NCBI GenBank assembly: GCA_045655165.1
Contig: JAZOOT010000059.1
Location: forward strand, 1-43,402
DNA from: SIG607 sp045655165
Lineage (GTDB): Bacteria; Bacillota; Clostridia; Oscillospirales; Acutalibacteraceae
Direction: 5' to 3'
DNA length: 43,402 bases
Shown here one piece after another: positions 22,727-32,069 of the stretch. The notes under the pieces are model-generated. The model had not been told where the DNA came from, made no database searches, and worked only from the letters and a program-made list of their open reading frames with translations. Made by a program: the position numbers and the translations under genes. Numbering within the stretch: the first letter of the stretch is position 1; each line of letters begins with the position of its first letter.

Positions 22727-24085
22727 TTAAATCATAATGTCGGAAAGTTCATTGGGTGTTTTTCCGTTTGAAATAACAACAACGCGGTCTCCTGCTAAAA
22801 TGCAATCACTACCGCGCGGTATAATTATTTTGCCTTCACGCAAAATACCCGCAATAAGTGTGTTTTTCTTTGTTTTAAGTTCAGACAAGGAAATGCCTTT
22901 AAAAGCAAAATCTTCGCCAACTTGGAACTCAAGCGCTTCAATGGCATCGTTCATAAGGTTGTAAACCGTTTCAACACGGCTGTCGTGTGAATGGCTTAAC
23001 GCCCTTGTGTAACTTGAAAGGGTATCGGCAACAATGGTCTTGGGCGAAATAATTGTATCAATACCAAGTTTTCCTGCAAGCTGTGCAAGTTCGGCACTGT
23101 TTACCTTTGTAATAACCTTTTTAACATTTAGGTTTGAAGCGTAAATTGAAAGAAGAATATTAACTTCATCAAGCCCTGTAAGGGTAATAAATGCATCGGC
23201 AGAATCAAGGCCTTCTTCAAGCAAAAGGTCGCGGTCGGTACCGTCACCGTTAATTATAACGGCTTTTGGCAACACCTTAGAAAATTCGGTAGCGCGTTTT
23301 TCGTCTTTTTCAATTATTTTAACAGAGTTACCGCTTTTAATAAGCATTTGGGCAAGGTAATAAGAAACTTTGGAAGCACCCAAAATAATTACATTGCGCG
23401 CACGGTTTTGAGTAAGTTTTATTTCCTTTAAAAGTTTTGGGATTTCGGTGGAAGCGGCAGTAACTGCAATCATATCGCCGTCTTTTAAACTAAAATTACC
23501 GTCGGGAATAAACACTTCATCCCCACGCTGAACGGCACAAACAAGAAAATCACTTGCAACCTGTTTTTTCAGTTCATGCAATTTAACACCGTTTAAAACC
23601 GAATTTTCTTTAAGCCGAAGTTCAATCATTTCAAACTTTTCAGAACAAAACGTTTCAATACTTGCGGCAGAAGGAAGTTTTAAAATATTAAAAATTTCCT
23701 TTGCGGCAAGGCGTTCAGGGTTAAGCGCAAGCGATAAATGAAGTTCTTTCTTTAAAAATCCAAAACTTATATCGTTATATTCGGGGTTTCTAATACGCGA
23801 TACTGTGTGACTTGCGCCCATTCTGCGCGCAATAAAGCAAGAAAGCATATTAAGTTCGTCAGAACCGGTAACGGCAATTAAAACATTTGCCTTGCTAACA
23901 CCTGCTTGAGTTAAAGTGTCGTTGTCGGCACCGTTTCCGCAAACACAAATAATATCGTAAATATTAGAAAGCGCAGCAAGACGGTTTGCATCGCTGTCAA
24001 TTGCAACAACATTGTGTCCTTCTTTAACAAATCTTGAAATAACTGCAGTTCCGATTTTACCGCAACCAACAACTATTATTTTCAT
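22727..24085 (-). CDS. trkA: Trk system potassium regulator TrkA
   Basis: The 452-residue protein has two RCK_N/RCK_C units. The first Rossmann motif GCGKIGTAVISRFVKEGHNV is canonical for NAD(H) binding. The second (ILGASKVSYYLAQML) has Ser-Lys in place of the usual glycines and probably binds more weakly, as often seen in TrkA. A promoter lies directly upstream. It gates TrkH in response to nucleotide and cyclic-di-nucleotide ligands. Confidence 0.95.
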   Translation of the reverse strand: MKIIVVGCGKIGTAVISRFVKEGHNVVAIDSDANRLAALSNIYDIICVCGNGADNDTLTQAGVSKANVLIAVTGSDELNMLSCFIARRMGASHTVSRIRNPEYNDISFGFLKKELHLSLALNPERLAAKEIFNILKLPSAASIETFCSEKFEMIELRLKENSVLNGVKLHELKKQVASDFLVCAVQRGDEVFIPDGNFSLKDGDMIAVTAASTEIPKLLKEIKLTQNRARNVIILGASKVSYYLAQMLIKSGNSVKIIEKDEKRATEFSKVLPKAVIINGDGTDRDLLLEEGLDSADAFITLTGLDEVNILLSIYASNLNVKKVITKVNSAELAQLAGKLGIDTIISPKTIVADTLSSYTRALSHSHDSRVETVYNLMNDAIEALEFQVGEDFAFKGISLSELKTKKNTLIAGILREGKIIIPRGSDCILAGDRVVVISNGKTPNELSDIMI

Positions 24086-24122
24086 ACATACTACCTCTTT
24101 TGTAGTTAAATAAATTTATTAA

Positions 24123-24151
24123 ATTATACTTTATTTTACCAATAATGTCAA
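24123..24151 (-). promoter_or_regulatory. trkA-trkH operon promoter
   Basis: Minus strand TTGACA (24146-24151), 17-bp spacer, TATAAT (24123-24128): full consensus. The genes down to uxaC follow with gaps of 18 bp or less, so all five may be read from here. Confidence 0.92.
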
Positions 24152-24158
24152 TAAAAAA

Positions 24159-24183
24159 CCCCTAACGAAAAGGCCGTTAGGGG
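24159..24183 (-). terminator. Terminator of the YhaO/YhaN pair
   Basis: CCCCTAACG/CGTTAGGGG hairpin (24159-24183), followed on the minus strand by TTTTTTATT. It lies 7 bp past the stop of the ATPase gene and just before the trkA promoter. Confidence 0.9.
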
Positions 24184-24189
24184 CATTTT

Positions 24190-26535
24190 TTAAAAGGGTT
24201 TAAATTCATTTTTGTTTTGGTAGGAACTTTTACGGCAGGTAAAGAATATAACTTGGGCATTTTTGCTGTATTCTTTTAAAAATTCCATTGCCTTTTGTGA
24301 ACGCGTATCGTCGTATTGGCAAAACGCGTCGTCAATAAAAATTGGCAAACCGCCGCAGTCTTTCGATAACAGTTCCGAAAGCGCAAGGCGCAAAGCAAAA
24401 TACGCTTGGTCAATTGTACCTGCCGATAAATATTGCCAGCCCCTTGAACCAAAGAAGTTACTGCTTTCAACCGCCAAAGAGAATTCTTTTGAAACGCTGA
24501 CATTAGAATAGTTTCCGCCCGTTAAACCCGAAAAAATTTCGGCAGTGCGTTTTTCTAAAACGTAAGAAAAGGTTTTTCTGGTTTTCGCAAATGCGTTGGC
24601 AAGTGCCTTTGCGGCAATATCAATACTTTCACAAAATTCTTTTTGTTCAGCAAGCAGTTTTTCGGTTTTTTCAATTTCATGCTCAATGTCTGTGGGGTGG
24701 CGGAAAGCCGAAAAATCGGTTCTTGCAACCGCTTCATCGTAAGCAATGCTTTTAGTTATTTCGTTTGCCTCTTTTTGCTTAAAGTTAAGATATTCTTCTA
24801 ACTTTTTGGGGTCGGTATTTTCGTCCTCGCCGCTGCCTATTTCGTTTAATTTAACGGCGGCAAGTTCTGCTGTCATATCTTCGCCCAAATCGGCTTTTAA
24901 AAGGGCAAGTTTTGCCTTCGCGGTGTCGTATTGCCTAATGTAATCGCGGTAAGCGTGAATTGCAATTTCAACCCCCGAAATAGAAGCAATAACTGTTTCG
25001 TTTTCAAAAAATTCGGCAAAAAACTGCTTTATTCGTTCTACTTCCTGTTCGCCTTTTTCGATTTTTTCCTTTAAAACTTCTAAACTTTCAAGTTTTTCTT
25101 GGGTTAAGGAAGACGCTTTTTTAAATTGTTCGTATAAAGCGTTTTTAATGTTTTGCTGTTCTTCTGTTTCGGCTTCAATTCTTAAAATTTCTTCTTGGCA
25201 AAATGCAATTTCTTGTTCGCTTTTTTCTAATAATAAAGTTTCTTTATTATTAAGCGGTTTTTGGCTTTTTACCAAAATTAAACCCAATATAAAAAGCACA
25301 ACCGAAACTGCAAATAAAATAATTGCAACCGCTAATTTGTATTTAAGCGAAATTGCGCCCAAAACAACAAAAATTAAGCATAAAACAAGCAAAGCAGGGC
25401 TAATTTTTTTGTGCTTTTTAAGATTTTCGGACCTTAAATTTTCAAGACGCGCCACAGTTTCTTTAGCATCGTTTTGCCTTTCAATTATATTGTTTAATTC
25501 ACCGTTTAATTGGCTTATTTTTTGCTCTACCAATTCGGCCGCTTCGCTTTTTGCGGGGGTACTTGCTGCCGCAATTTCAGAATTTATTACAGCAAGACGG
25601 CTTTTTTGTTCGGGCAAAGTTTGATCTAAAAGTTTAAGCATTGATAACTTGTCTTCAACAATGTTAATGCTTTCGGTGTCAATTATTTCACCATTTTTCT
25701 TAGTAAGTTTCTTTTTGGCAACGCTAAACTGCGAAGAAATTTCAATAAAATCTTTAAGTTTGCGCCAGTTACGGCTTTGCTCGGTTGCTTTAAGTTTTTG
25801 CGCGGTGCGGTCAATTTCCTTGTTTACAAGCACAAGCCGCTTTTTTTGGTTTTCAATTTTTAAAGCCAACGCTTCGCGGTCTTCTTCTGCTTGCCGAGAA
25901 AGGGTAAGCTGGTTAGCCAAATCAATTAACTTTTGGCGGTTTTTGTCATACTTGCCAACCTTTCCGCCCTTTGACATAAGTTCTTCTTTTGCCGCAATTA
26001 AACGCGCGGCAATTTTCTTTTCGTTTACATCCTCTTCGCCCGAAACAATAATGCCGGAAAGGCGTGAATTGAGTTCGCCGGTGGCAGTATTGTCATCGGT
26101 TATGGGACCAAAAGAAGCAATAAAGGCGCATCTTTCAAAAGCCGAAGCGCTTAAATTAAAAAACTTCGCACCCATATCGGTTGTTCCGCTAAAATTTTGG
26201 CGTGTTCCGTCTAATAAATCAATAAGGGTAATTCTATCGGTAGAATTAGAAGCGCCAAAGGTTCTTTCAATGCGAAAATCTTTGCCGTTATGCGTAAAAT
26301 CAATACTACCCGCCATAATAGAATTATCAAACGGCAAATATTTCTTTCTTGGGTTCTTTAAAAGGTCGCTTGATTTTACGGTATTTCCGTAAAACATCAT
26401 TTTTATAAAGGCAAGAATTGTACTTTTGCCGTTTTCGTTTTCGCCGTAAAAAAGGTTAAGATTATTATTAAAATCAAGGCGAAAATCTTTGAATTTACCA
26501 AAAGCAGAAATATATAATGAATTAATCTTCACCAA
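24190..26535 (-). CDS. YhaN/Rad50-like ATPase with membrane hairpin
   Basis: The 781-residue protein has an ABC/SMC-type head split by coiled coil. Walker A is GENENGKST (residues 31-39); a Q-loop-like region and a long heptad-rich segment follow. Walker B is LPIFIDDAF near 735, then FFTCR. In the middle of the coiled coil, where Rad50/SbcC has its zinc hook, two adjacent hydrophobic helices (ALLVLCLIFVVLGAISL and LAVAIILFAVSVVLFILG) occur instead, as in B. subtilis YhaN. It overlaps the nuclease gene by 14 bp. The pair is probably a membrane-tethered DNA end-processing complex; the cellular role is not established. Confidence 0.85.
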   Translation of the reverse strand: MVKINSLYISAFGKFKDFRLDFNNNLNLFYGENENGKSTILAFIKMMFYGNTVKSSDLLKNPRKKYLPFDNSIMAGSIDFTHNGKDFRIERTFGASNSTDRITLIDLLDGTRQNFSGTTDMGAKFFNLSASAFERCAFIASFGPITDDNTATGELNSRLSGIIVSGEEDVNEKKIAARLIAAKEELMSKGGKVGKYDKNRQKLIDLANQLTLSRQAEEDREALALKIENQKKRLVLVNKEIDRTAQKLKATEQSRNWRKLKDFIEISSQFSVAKKKLTKKNGEIIDTESINIVEDKLSMLKLLDQTLPEQKSRLAVINSEIAAASTPAKSEAAELVEQKISQLNGELNNIIERQNDAKETVARLENLRSENLKKHKKISPALLVLCLIFVVLGAISLKYKLAVAIILFAVSVVLFILGLILVKSQKPLNNKETLLLEKSEQEIAFCQEEILRIEAETEEQQNIKNALYEQFKKASSLTQEKLESLEVLKEKIEKGEQEVERIKQFFAEFFENETVIASISGVEIAIHAYRDYIRQYDTAKAKLALLKADLGEDMTAELAAVKLNEIGSGEDENTDPKKLEEYLNFKQKEANEITKSIAYDEAVARTDFSAFRHPTDIEHEIEKTEKLLAEQKEFCESIDIAAKALANAFAKTRKTFSYVLEKRTAEIFSGLTGGNYSNVSVSKEFSLAVESSNFFGSRGWQYLSAGTIDQAYFALRLALSELLSKDCGGLPIFIDDAFCQYDDTRSQKAMEFLKEYSKNAQVIFFTCRKSSYQNKNEFKPF

Positions 26536-27643
26536 AATTCACCTGCCCCTCAAAACTTTTAAGACCAATTTGTAAGGCGTTTTCATATAAGGTTTTGTCT
26601 TTGTCATCGGCATTTTCAAGCATATCAAGCATTTCACGCACAAATCTTCCGCGTAATGAATTTTCGCTTGATAAAAGGTCTAAATCAACCCGTACTTTTG
26701 TTTTGTCTTTAATTCTTAAGGCATAAACAAGCGGTTCGGTATTTGCCTTTATTTCCGAAATATTTATGCAATCGGCGTTTTCGGTTTCGCCCACAAGATT
26801 TATGTAAAATAAATCATCGCTATAGTTTTCACTGCTTTCTTTAATGGCAGTAACAATCTTGTCGGTAACAGAAAAAGCACCTGTAACGTCAACGTTTAAG
26901 GTGCGGTAAACGCGTTTTGCAAGGGGAATAAACTGTAATTTAACGCTGTTTTTTGCAACATCGCCCAAATAAACACCCTTTGGCCCGTCTTCATCGTAAC
27001 CTTGCCCTTCAATACAACCGCAATAAGCAAAACGGGTTGCGCCAAGACGCACAATTTCACTGCGCTTGTGGTTGTGGCCCAATGCAATATAATCCATTTT
27101 GCTTTCTTCAATAAAGTTTTTGGTAACCGAAAAATAGGGGGAGGATAAATCAGATTTTGTTTCGCCGTGAAGCAAAAGCAAATTAACTTTATCGTCTTCA
27201 GGAACAGTTAAAAAGAAACGTTCTTCACCTTGGCTGTAAACACTTGAAAAAGACCTTCCGTAAACACGGCAGCCAAGTTCAGGAAAAGAAAAAACGCTGT
27301 CGTTTTCGGGGAACACAAAAACGTTGGGCGGTAAAACTTTGTTCTTAAATGGCGAATCAGCGGTAAGCGGGTCGTGGTTACCCAAAGCAATAATAACTTT
27401 TGTGCGGGTAAGTTCGGCGAATGACGCCAAAACTTCGTCTGCAAAAAGTTTTGCAGAGCGGTTGCTTTCAAACAAATCTCCCGCAATAAGCAGTAAATCA
27501 ACATTTTCTTTTTCGCAAAGCGAAATAATGCTTTTAACGGTTAAAAGCACTTCCTGTTTGCGCTGTTCGCTTTTTGCACCCAAATAACTGTGCTCTTTTC
27601 CTAAATGCCAGTCGGCAGTGTGAAGTATACGAACACTGTTCAT
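26522..27643 (-). CDS. YhaO/SbcD/Mre11-like exonuclease subunit
   Basis: The 373-residue calcineurin-like phosphoesterase shows the five metal motifs: HTADWHLGK, AGDLFES, LGNHDPL, LLHGETK and ALGHNHKR. This is the Mre11/SbcD nuclease pattern. The start at 27643 (MNSVRILHTADWHLG) has AAGGAG upstream; a reading extended to 27961 would run through the promoter. The C-terminal ~100 residues probably cap and bind the partner ATPase. It is transcribed first in a two-gene unit from its own promoter. Confidence 0.9.
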   Translation of the reverse strand: MNSVRILHTADWHLGKEHSYLGAKSEQRKQEVLLTVKSIISLCEKENVDLLLIAGDLFESNRSAKLFADEVLASFAELTRTKVIIALGNHDPLTADSPFKNKVLPPNVFVFPENDSVFSFPELGCRVYGRSFSSVYSQGEERFFLTVPEDDKVNLLLLHGETKSDLSSPYFSVTKNFIEESKMDYIALGHNHKRSEIVRLGATRFAYCGCIEGQGYDEDGPKGVYLGDVAKNSVKLQFIPLAKRVYRTLNVDVTGAFSVTDKIVTAIKESSENYSDDLFYINLVGETENADCINISEIKANTEPLVYALRIKDKTKVRVDLDLLSSENSLRGRFVREMLDMLENADDKDKTLYENALQIGLKSFEGQVNFGED

Positions 27644-27677
27644 AAAAAACTCCTTAAAAAGTAAAATTATTAACTTA

Positions 27678-27706
27678 ATTATATAAACTTTTAAATTGAA
27701 TGTCAA
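27678..27706 (-). promoter_or_regulatory. yhaO-like gene promoter
   Basis: Minus strand TTGACA (27701-27706), 17-bp spacer, TATAAT (27678-27683): full consensus. Confidence 0.9.
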
Positions 27707-27729
27707 ATGCAAAAAATTTATGTAAAATA

Positions 27730-27758
27730 TTGCCTTTCTTAAATTGATATAGTATAAT
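27730..27758 (+). promoter_or_regulatory. Promoter of the DUF951-prfA operon
   Basis: TTGCCT (27730-27735), 17-bp spacer, TATAAT (27753-27758). It is divergent from the yhaO-like promoter, with the two -35 boxes only 23 bp apart. Confidence 0.75.
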
Positions 27759-27791
27759 AATATAATAAATTTTTGTAAAGGGGGCTTTTGG

Positions 27792-27980
27792 GTGGATGTA
27801 AGGCAGGGCGATACGCTTGTTATGAAGAAAAAACATCCTTGCGGAAGTGAAACCTTTATTGTAGAAAGAATTGGAATGGATTTTAAAATTAAGTGTACTG
27901 CTTGCGGGCACGAAATTATGCTTCCGCGCAGTAAGTGCGAAAAAAATATTAAAAAAATCATTCATAAGGAGAACGTTTAA
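27792..27980 (+). CDS. DUF951-family protein
   Basis: The 62-residue protein follows the DUF951 (YyzM-like) pattern: MDVRQGDTLVMKKKHPCGS, then MDFKIKCTACGHEIMLPRSK. Its three Cys residues (HPCG, CTAC) plus a His could bind zinc. The function is unknown; in clostridia it often precedes prfA or ribosome-related genes. The GTG start has AAAGGGGGC 7 bp upstream. Its stop overlaps the prfA start (TAATG), so it is translationally coupled. Confidence 0.9.
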   Translation: MDVRQGDTLVMKKKHPCGSETFIVERIGMDFKIKCTACGHEIMLPRSKCEKNIKKIIHKENV

Positions 27981-29059
27981 TGTTTGAACAGTTAACGGCG
28001 GTTGAATCGCGTTTTGAAGAAATTGGTATGTTGTTAACACGCCCTGAAGTTGTGTCAGATTCTGAAAAGTATACGGCTTTAAGCAAAGAGTACGCTCAAA
28101 TTTCGCCCTTGGTAGAAACTTATCGTAAATATAAAAATGCCATAAATGCCGAAAAAGAGGCAAGAGAACTTTTAGACGCAGGCGGGCTTGATAAAGATTT
28201 TAAGGAACTTGTTCAAGAAGAATTTGAGCAAGCCAAAACAGATATTGAAAATCTTTCAAACGAACTTAAAATTTTGCTTTTACCCAAAGACCCTAACGAT
28301 GAAAAAAATGTTATTGTTGAAATACGCGCAGGCGCAGGCGGTGAAGAGGCGGCATTGTTTGCCGGCTCACTTTACCGTATGTACGCAATGTATGCCGAAA
28401 AACAGCGTTGGAGTATTGAGGTTGTAAACGAAAGCGAAACCGAACTTGGCGGTTATAAAGAAATTTCCTTTATGATAGACGGTGCGGGTGCATATTCCCG
28501 CCTTAAATACGAAAGCGGTGTTCACCGCGTTCAGCGTGTGCCCGATACCGAAACCCAAGGCAGAATTCACACTTCAACCGTTACGGTTGCGGTACTTCCG
28601 CAGGCAGAAGAGGTTGAATTTGACCTTGACCCAAAAGATTTAAAAATTGATACATTCCGTTCAAGCGGTGCAGGCGGACAGCACATTAACAAAACTTCTT
28701 CGGCAATTCGTATAACCCATATACCAACCGGTATGGTGGTTGAATGTCAAGACGAAAGAAGCCAGTTTAAAAACAAAGATAAAGCGCTTCGCGTTTTGCG
28801 TTCGCGCCTTTTGGAAATTGAAGAAAACAAACAAAAAGACGCTATTGACGATGCCAGAAAATCTCAGGTTGGTACGGGTGACCGCAGCGAAAGAATTCGC
28901 ACCTACAACTTCCCGCAAGGCAGAATGACCGACCACAGAATTGGTTTAACTCTTTATAAACTTGAAAGCATTATGAATGGCACAATAGATGAAATTATAG
29001 ATGCGCTTATAACCTATTACCGTACCGAAATGTTAAAAGCGTCGGGGGAAAATAATTAA
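27980..29059 (+). CDS. prfA: Peptide chain release factor 1
   Basis: The 359-residue protein reads UAA and UAG stop codons. It has EIRAGAGGEEAALFAG, the GGQ tripeptide at residues 232-234 (SSGAGGQHINKTSSAIR), and the RVPDTETQGRIHTST stretch of class I release factors. prmC, which methylates the GGQ Gln and is often adjacent, is not next to it here; tsaC follows after 2 bp. Confidence 0.97.
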   Translation: MFEQLTAVESRFEEIGMLLTRPEVVSDSEKYTALSKEYAQISPLVETYRKYKNAINAEKEARELLDAGGLDKDFKELVQEEFEQAKTDIENLSNELKILLLPKDPNDEKNVIVEIRAGAGGEEAALFAGSLYRMYAMYAEKQRWSIEVVNESETELGGYKEISFMIDGAGAYSRLKYESGVHRVQRVPDTETQGRIHTSTVTVAVLPQAEEVEFDLDPKDLKIDTFRSSGAGGQHINKTSSAIRITHIPTGMVVECQDERSQFKNKDKALRVLRSRLLEIEENKQKDAIDDARKSQVGTGDRSERIRTYNFPQGRMTDHRIGLTLYKLESIMNGTIDEIIDALITYYRTEMLKASGENN

Positions 29060-29061
29060 GA

Positions 29062-30078
29062 ATGACAACGCAAAAACTTTATTTAATGGATAAAACCGAA
29101 CAAAGCATTAAAACCGCCGCCGAAATTATTAAAAACGGCGGTGTGGTTGCCATGCCTACCGAAACGGTTTACGGCCTTGCTGCAAGTGCTTTTTGTGATA
29201 GCGCCATTAAAAAAGTTTTTACGGCAAAGGGCAGACCGCAAGATAACCCTTTAATTGTTCATATAGCTGATATTGCTGAACTTCACGTTATTGCAAAAGA
29301 TATAAACGAAAATGCGCTTATGTGTGCTAAACGGTTTTGGCCGGGTCCTTTTACAATGGTTGTAAATAAAACGGGTAAAGTTTGCGAAAGCGTTTCTTGC
29401 GGTTTAAATACCGTTGCGGTAAGAATGCCCAATAACGAAACGGCACTTGCACTTATAAAGGCGTGCGGGGTTCCTTTGGCAGCGCCCTCGGCAAACTCTT
29501 CGGGCAGTCCAAGCCCAACAACCGCCCAACACGTTTTATCAGACCTTGATGGCAAAATTGACGCCGTTTTAATGGGGGATAGATGTGAAGTCGGTGTAGA
29601 ATCTACAGTTGTTTCTTTTTGCGGGGAAAACCCTGTTTTACTTCGCCCGGGCGCAGTAACACTTGAACAGCTTGAAGAAATTGTGCCAAATATTACGGTT
29701 GACCCTGCCGTGTTTAAAAGCCCTGAAAACAACCAAAAGGTAGCGTCGCCCGGTATGAAATACAAACATTATTCTCCCTTGTGCCAACTTGTTTTGGTTG
29801 AGGGGGGGAGTAGTGATTTTTGCCGATATGTAAACCAAAAAGGCGGTTTTGCAGTGTGTTTTAGCGAAGACACAAAGCATTTAAACTGTGACTACCAAGT
29901 ATACGGCAAAAGCGAAGATAAAAGCAGTTTGGCATATTCTTTGTTTAATGTTTTAAGGGAACTTGATGAAAAAGGCATAAAAGAAGGTTATGTTCATGCC
30001 CCCGAAAAAAACGGTGTTGGCCTTGCAGTTTATAACCGTTTAATAAGGGCGTGTGCATACAGGGTGGTGAAACTTTGA
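29062..30078 (+). CDS. tsaC: L-threonylcarbamoyladenylate synthase (TsaC/Sua5)
   Basis: The 338-residue enzyme makes threonylcarbamoyl-AMP from Thr, bicarbonate and ATP for the t6A37 tRNA modification. The YrdC domain shows GGVVAMPTETVYGLAASAF, KGRPQDNPLIVHI, WPGPFTMVV and APSANSSGSPSPTTAQHV. A C-terminal Sua5 domain (~215-335, beginning SPGMKYKHYSPLCQLVLVEG) makes it the long Sua5 type. It begins 2 bp after prfA and its stop overlaps the coaE start (TTGA). Confidence 0.95.
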   Translation: MTTQKLYLMDKTEQSIKTAAEIIKNGGVVAMPTETVYGLAASAFCDSAIKKVFTAKGRPQDNPLIVHIADIAELHVIAKDINENALMCAKRFWPGPFTMVVNKTGKVCESVSCGLNTVAVRMPNNETALALIKACGVPLAAPSANSSGSPSPTTAQHVLSDLDGKIDAVLMGDRCEVGVESTVVSFCGENPVLLRPGAVTLEQLEEIVPNITVDPAVFKSPENNQKVASPGMKYKHYSPLCQLVLVEGGSSDFCRYVNQKGGFAVCFSEDTKHLNCDYQVYGKSEDKSSLAYSLFNVLRELDEKGIKEGYVHAPEKNGVGLAVYNRLIRACAYRVVKL

Positions 30079-30674
30079 AAAAACTTATAATTGGTTTAAC
30101 AGGCCCAAGCGGTACGGGTAAAACCACCGCTTTAAAAAAGACACAAGAAATGGGCTTTTTGTGTATAGACTGCGATAAAGTTGCAAAAAGCGAAACCGAA
30201 AACAACCCTCTTTGCAAACAGGCAATTAAAGAAAGTTTTGGCGAAGAAGTTTTTAACGGCGGTGTTTTAAACCGCAAACTTTTGGCAAAACTGGCTTTTA
30301 GCACCAAAGAAAAAACCGAACTTTTAAACCAAACGGTTTTGCCTTTTGTTGTGGCTGAAATTTTAAAAATTATAGAAAATAGCCAAACGGACAATATAAT
30401 TTTAGATGCGCCCACACTTTTTCAAAGCGGACTAAACGAAATTTGCAACTTTACGGTTTGTTTAATGTGCGACCGCGAAATTAGGTTAGCAAGAATAATA
30501 AACCGTGACAATATAACCAAAGAAGCGGCAGAAAGCAGAATAAACGCCGCCGAAAACGATGAGTTTTTTATTAAAAACTGTGACTTTACGGTTTATAATA
30601 ATAAAGATGAAAAAACATTCTTAAATGAATTTAGCCAACTTTTAACAAAAATAAAGGAGAACAGCTATGAGTGA
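30075..30674 (+). CDS. coaE: Dephospho-CoA kinase
   Basis: The 199-residue P-loop kinase performs the last step of coenzyme A synthesis. It has IIGLTGPSGTGKTTALKK, the CIDCDKVAK motif, the LDAPTLFQSGL segment, and the lid region REIRLARIINRDNITKEAAESRI. A TTG at 30075 is taken as the start, since AGGGTGGTGA lies just upstream and the family begins at the P-loop strand. A GTG at 30051 would add eight residues unlike the family. It overlaps apeB by 8 bp. Confidence 0.93.
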   Translation: MKKLIIGLTGPSGTGKTTALKKTQEMGFLCIDCDKVAKSETENNPLCKQAIKESFGEEVFNGGVLNRKLLAKLAFSTKEKTELLNQTVLPFVVAEILKIIENSQTDNIILDAPTLFQSGLNEICNFTVCLMCDREIRLARIINRDNITKEAAESRINAAENDEFFIKNCDFTVYNNKDEKTFLNEFSQLLTKIKENSYE

Positions 30675-32055
30675 CGCAAAAACTTTAAAGGAAACCCTTT
30701 TTAACAAGCAAAAAAACGGTTTGCTTATAAGCGATGAAAAAATCATAAACGAAGCGTTTGAATTTTGCGAGGGCTATAAAGAATATTTAGACTGCGCAAA
30801 AACCGAAAGGGAAGCCGCTTCTCGCGCAATTGAAATTGCCGAAGAAAACGGCTTTGTGGAGTTTTGTTATGGTAAAAAATATAAAGCAGGAGATAGAGTA
30901 TATATAAACAACCGCAATAAAACGGTTGCTTTTGCGGTTATTGGTACAGAACCGCTTGAAAACGGCTCGCGCTTAACTGCGGCGCACATTGATTCACCGC
31001 GACTTGATTTAAAACCCAACCCGCTTTATGAAGATTTAGACCTTGCGCTGTTTAAAACCCACTATTACGGCGGAATTAAAAAATACCAGTGGACTGCAGT
31101 GCCACTGGCTCTTCACGGTGTGTTTGTGTTAAAGGGCGGAAAAACAGTTTCGGTTAAAATAGGCGAAGAGGAAAACGAACCCAAGTTTGTGGTAAACGAC
31201 CTTTTGCCTCACCTTGCCGCCGAACAAAGCAAACGCACCTTAAACGAAGGCATAAAGGGCGAAGAACTAAATGTTTTGGTTGGCAGTATGCCTTTTAAAG
31301 ATGATAGCGAAAGCGAACTTGTTAAACTTAATATTCTATCTCTCTTAAACCAAAAATACGGCATAACCGAATCTGATTTCTTATCGGCTGAACTTGAATG
31401 TGTACCTGCTTATAAAGCGTGTGATATTGGTTTTGACCGGTCTTTAATTGGCGCATACGGCCAAGACGACCGCGTTTGCGCTTACCCGGCTTTACAAGCA
31501 ATTATTGATACAGTTTTACCAAAATATACGGCAGTATGTATTCTTGCCGATAAAGAAGAAACCGGCTCTGAGGGTAACACAGGGCTTGATTCGGCTTTTG
31601 TTAAATATGTTTTTGGAGACCTTGCAAAAACACAAGACGCTGATACAAGTGTTGTGCTACGTAACGTTAAATGCCTTTCTGCCGATGTTAACGCTGCAAA
31701 CGACCCCACCTTTAAAGATGTTATGGAAGCCAGAAACGCTTGCCACTTAAATTACGGTGTTTGCGTTACAAAATACACAGGCGCACGCGGTAAATCTTCA
31801 ACAAACGATGCCAATGCCGAATTTGTTGGTTATGTGCGAGATTTACTTGATGAAGACGGCATTGTTTGGCAAACGGGCGAACTTGGTAAGGTAGATATTG
31901 GCGGCGGCGGTACCGTTGCTAAATATATTGCCAACCTTGGCGCCGATGTTATAGATTTGGGCGTACCGGTACTTTCAATGCACGCCCCCTTTGAAACAAC
32001 CTCTAAATTTGATATTTATATGTGTTATAAAGCAATGAAAGCGTTTTATAAATAA
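30667..32055 (+). CDS. M18-family aminopeptidase
   Basis: The 462-residue dinuclear zinc peptidase of family M18 (aspartyl aminopeptidase type) has the metal-ligand motifs LTAAHIDSPRLDLKP, GAYGQDDRVCAYPA, LADKEETGSEGNTGL and a late SMHAPFE. NCBI often calls such clostridial proteins ApeB. It probably trims N-terminal residues from cytosolic peptides. It overlaps coaE, and the ABC gene follows 14 bp later with only a weak ribosome-binding site. Confidence 0.93.
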   Translation: MSDAKTLKETLFNKQKNGLLISDEKIINEAFEFCEGYKEYLDCAKTEREAASRAIEIAEENGFVEFCYGKKYKAGDRVYINNRNKTVAFAVIGTEPLENGSRLTAAHIDSPRLDLKPNPLYEDLDLALFKTHYYGGIKKYQWTAVPLALHGVFVLKGGKTVSVKIGEEENEPKFVVNDLLPHLAAEQSKRTLNEGIKGEELNVLVGSMPFKDDSESELVKLNILSLLNQKYGITESDFLSAELECVPAYKACDIGFDRSLIGAYGQDDRVCAYPALQAIIDTVLPKYTAVCILADKEETGSEGNTGLDSAFVKYVFGDLAKTQDADTSVVLRNVKCLSADVNAANDPTFKDVMEARNACHLNYGVCVTKYTGARGKSSTNDANAEFVGYVRDLLDEDGIVWQTGELGKVDIGGGGTVAKYIANLGADVIDLGVPVLSMHAPFETTSKFDIYMCYKAMKAFYK

Positions 32056-32069
32056 AACTTGGTGTTAAT

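Noticed and set aside
27644..27961. N-terminal extension of the YhaO-like nuclease
   Set aside because: The extension covers two divergent promoters and part of the DUF951 gene; the family starts at MNSVRILHTADWH with a good ribosome-binding site.
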